Origin: Notamacropus eugenii | Taxonomy: Eukaryota > Chordata > Mammalia > Diprotodontia > Macropodidae | Length of the DNA stretch: 64,000 bases | Reading direction: 5' to 3' | Assembly (NCBI RefSeq): GCF_028372415.1 | Contig: NC_092879.1 | Coordinates: forward strand, 98,514,857 to 98,578,856 | In this document: piece after piece, positions 63,246 to 64,000 of the stretch | How the letters are laid out: each line of letters starts with the position of its first letter | Position numbering within the stretch: position 1 is the first letter of the stretch | Notes under the pieces: model-generated | The model's input: only the letters and a program-made list of their open reading frames with translations | Databases searched by the model: none | Told to the model about the DNA's origin: nothing | Translations under genes and position numbers: made by a program

Positions 63246-63559
63246 GAAGTCCTTCTGGGAGGGGTTCCTGGGCACTATCCTCAGCCCCCTCCTGATTTCT
63301 CTAGTCAGCCTCCAGGGAGTTCTGCTGACTTAAGCCCCAGCTTTACCACAGCTCCTAGACTTCCTACAAACTATATACCTAATCCTTGGATGAACTGTTA
63401 GACCTTTTCAGGTAGCCCTTCCTGGCTCCCTAGTTTCCCAGAGGGTTGCCCAGCCTGCCCAGCCATGGCTAAACCAATAGTGTGACAGGAAGAGAACTGG
63501 ATATCACTGTCTTAGTCACTAGGCTTAGTCCCTCATAAGCCAGAATGATGATCATGGGA

Positions 63560-63775
63560 CTTTGTAGTGAGAGTGATCATTTACATCTCTATGACACTAG
63601 CTTTCCATGTGCTCATCTCAACCTTACAATAATCCCATGGTGGGGGTACAGGGGGATGTATCATATATAATATCCCCACTTTATAGATAAGGAAACTGAG
63701 TCCCAGAGAGGTAAAGTCACTTGCCCATGGCCATTGAGCTGCTAAAGATCCAAGGCAGGGTTTGAACTCAGGCAG
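63560..63775 (-). mobile_element. MIR SINE, reverse
   Basis: 'TCAACCTTACAATAATCCCA', 'ATAGATAAGGAAACTGAGTC', 'CACTTGCCCATGGCC' and 'GGTTTGAACTCAGG'. The remainder to 64000 holds nothing I can name. Confidence 0.8.
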
Positions 63776-64000
63776 GAATCTCTGGAATCGTCTAGAACTT
63801 TTTCCAGTTACTATACCCTTTTGTCAAAGTTCCTAGCCCTTAGCCCACAGTACAGAGAAGGGCAACACAGGACACAGAACCTCTTTGAGGTGTGGGCATT
63901 CAGTTCATGATAAGGCCCAGCTGCCAAGTAGGTCCTTAAAGAATAACCAGAACCATGGAATTCGGTGTGGCATTGGAGATGCTGCCCATGGCAGGATCTC

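Overview
This window is vertebrate nuclear DNA, almost certainly from a marsupial and probably an Australasian one. The evidence is many tRNA-derived CORE-SINEs of the marsupial MAR1 type, two copies of what I recognise as WSINE1, abundant old L2 and MIR copies, spliceosomal introns and CpG-island promoters. The species assignment rests on remembered repeat families and was not searched.

Left part (1-9.9 kb, minus strand): the 5' end of a Rag GTPase gene, RRAGB or the intron-bearing RagA/B ancestor. Exon 3 (2811-2910) encodes the P-loop and exon 2 (6559-6592) encodes the start MPITAMKKK. A GC- and triplet-rich CpG island (about 7.7-9.9 kb) supplies a probable first exon (donor at 7902), two CACGTG E-boxes exactly 40 bp apart and a perfect (CTG)20 run. 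The rest of the gene lies left of position 1.

Middle (10-47.9 kb): mostly repeats, namely L2 in both orientations, MIR/MAR1/WSINE1, an L1-like AT-rich stretch, a short hAT element and other short DNA-transposon-like repeats. It includes a 10-kb pyrimidine tandem array (about 25.98-36.01 kb) and a 1.1-kb compound CA array inside an L2 copy. A complete tRNA-Glu(TTC) gene lies at 36452-36523. Five small minus-strand segments (45.8, 21.6, 17.5, 14.6 and 13.3 kb) have good splice signals and an open frame. They are given as unidentified candidate exons.

Right part (47.95-59 kb, plus strand): a complete five-exon gene with a CpG promoter encodes a 114-residue RGCC-family protein. Every intron is phase 1, the first is 7 kb, and a 1.75-kb 3' UTR ends at AATAAA (58961). 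It is clearly a diverged paralogue of RGCC rather than RGCC itself. From 59 kb to the end I see intergenic DNA with L2 and MIR copies.

The genes are independent. RRAGB acts in amino-acid signalling to mTORC1 at the lysosome. The RGCC-like protein probably acts, like RGCC, with cell-cycle kinases. The tRNA gene serves translation.
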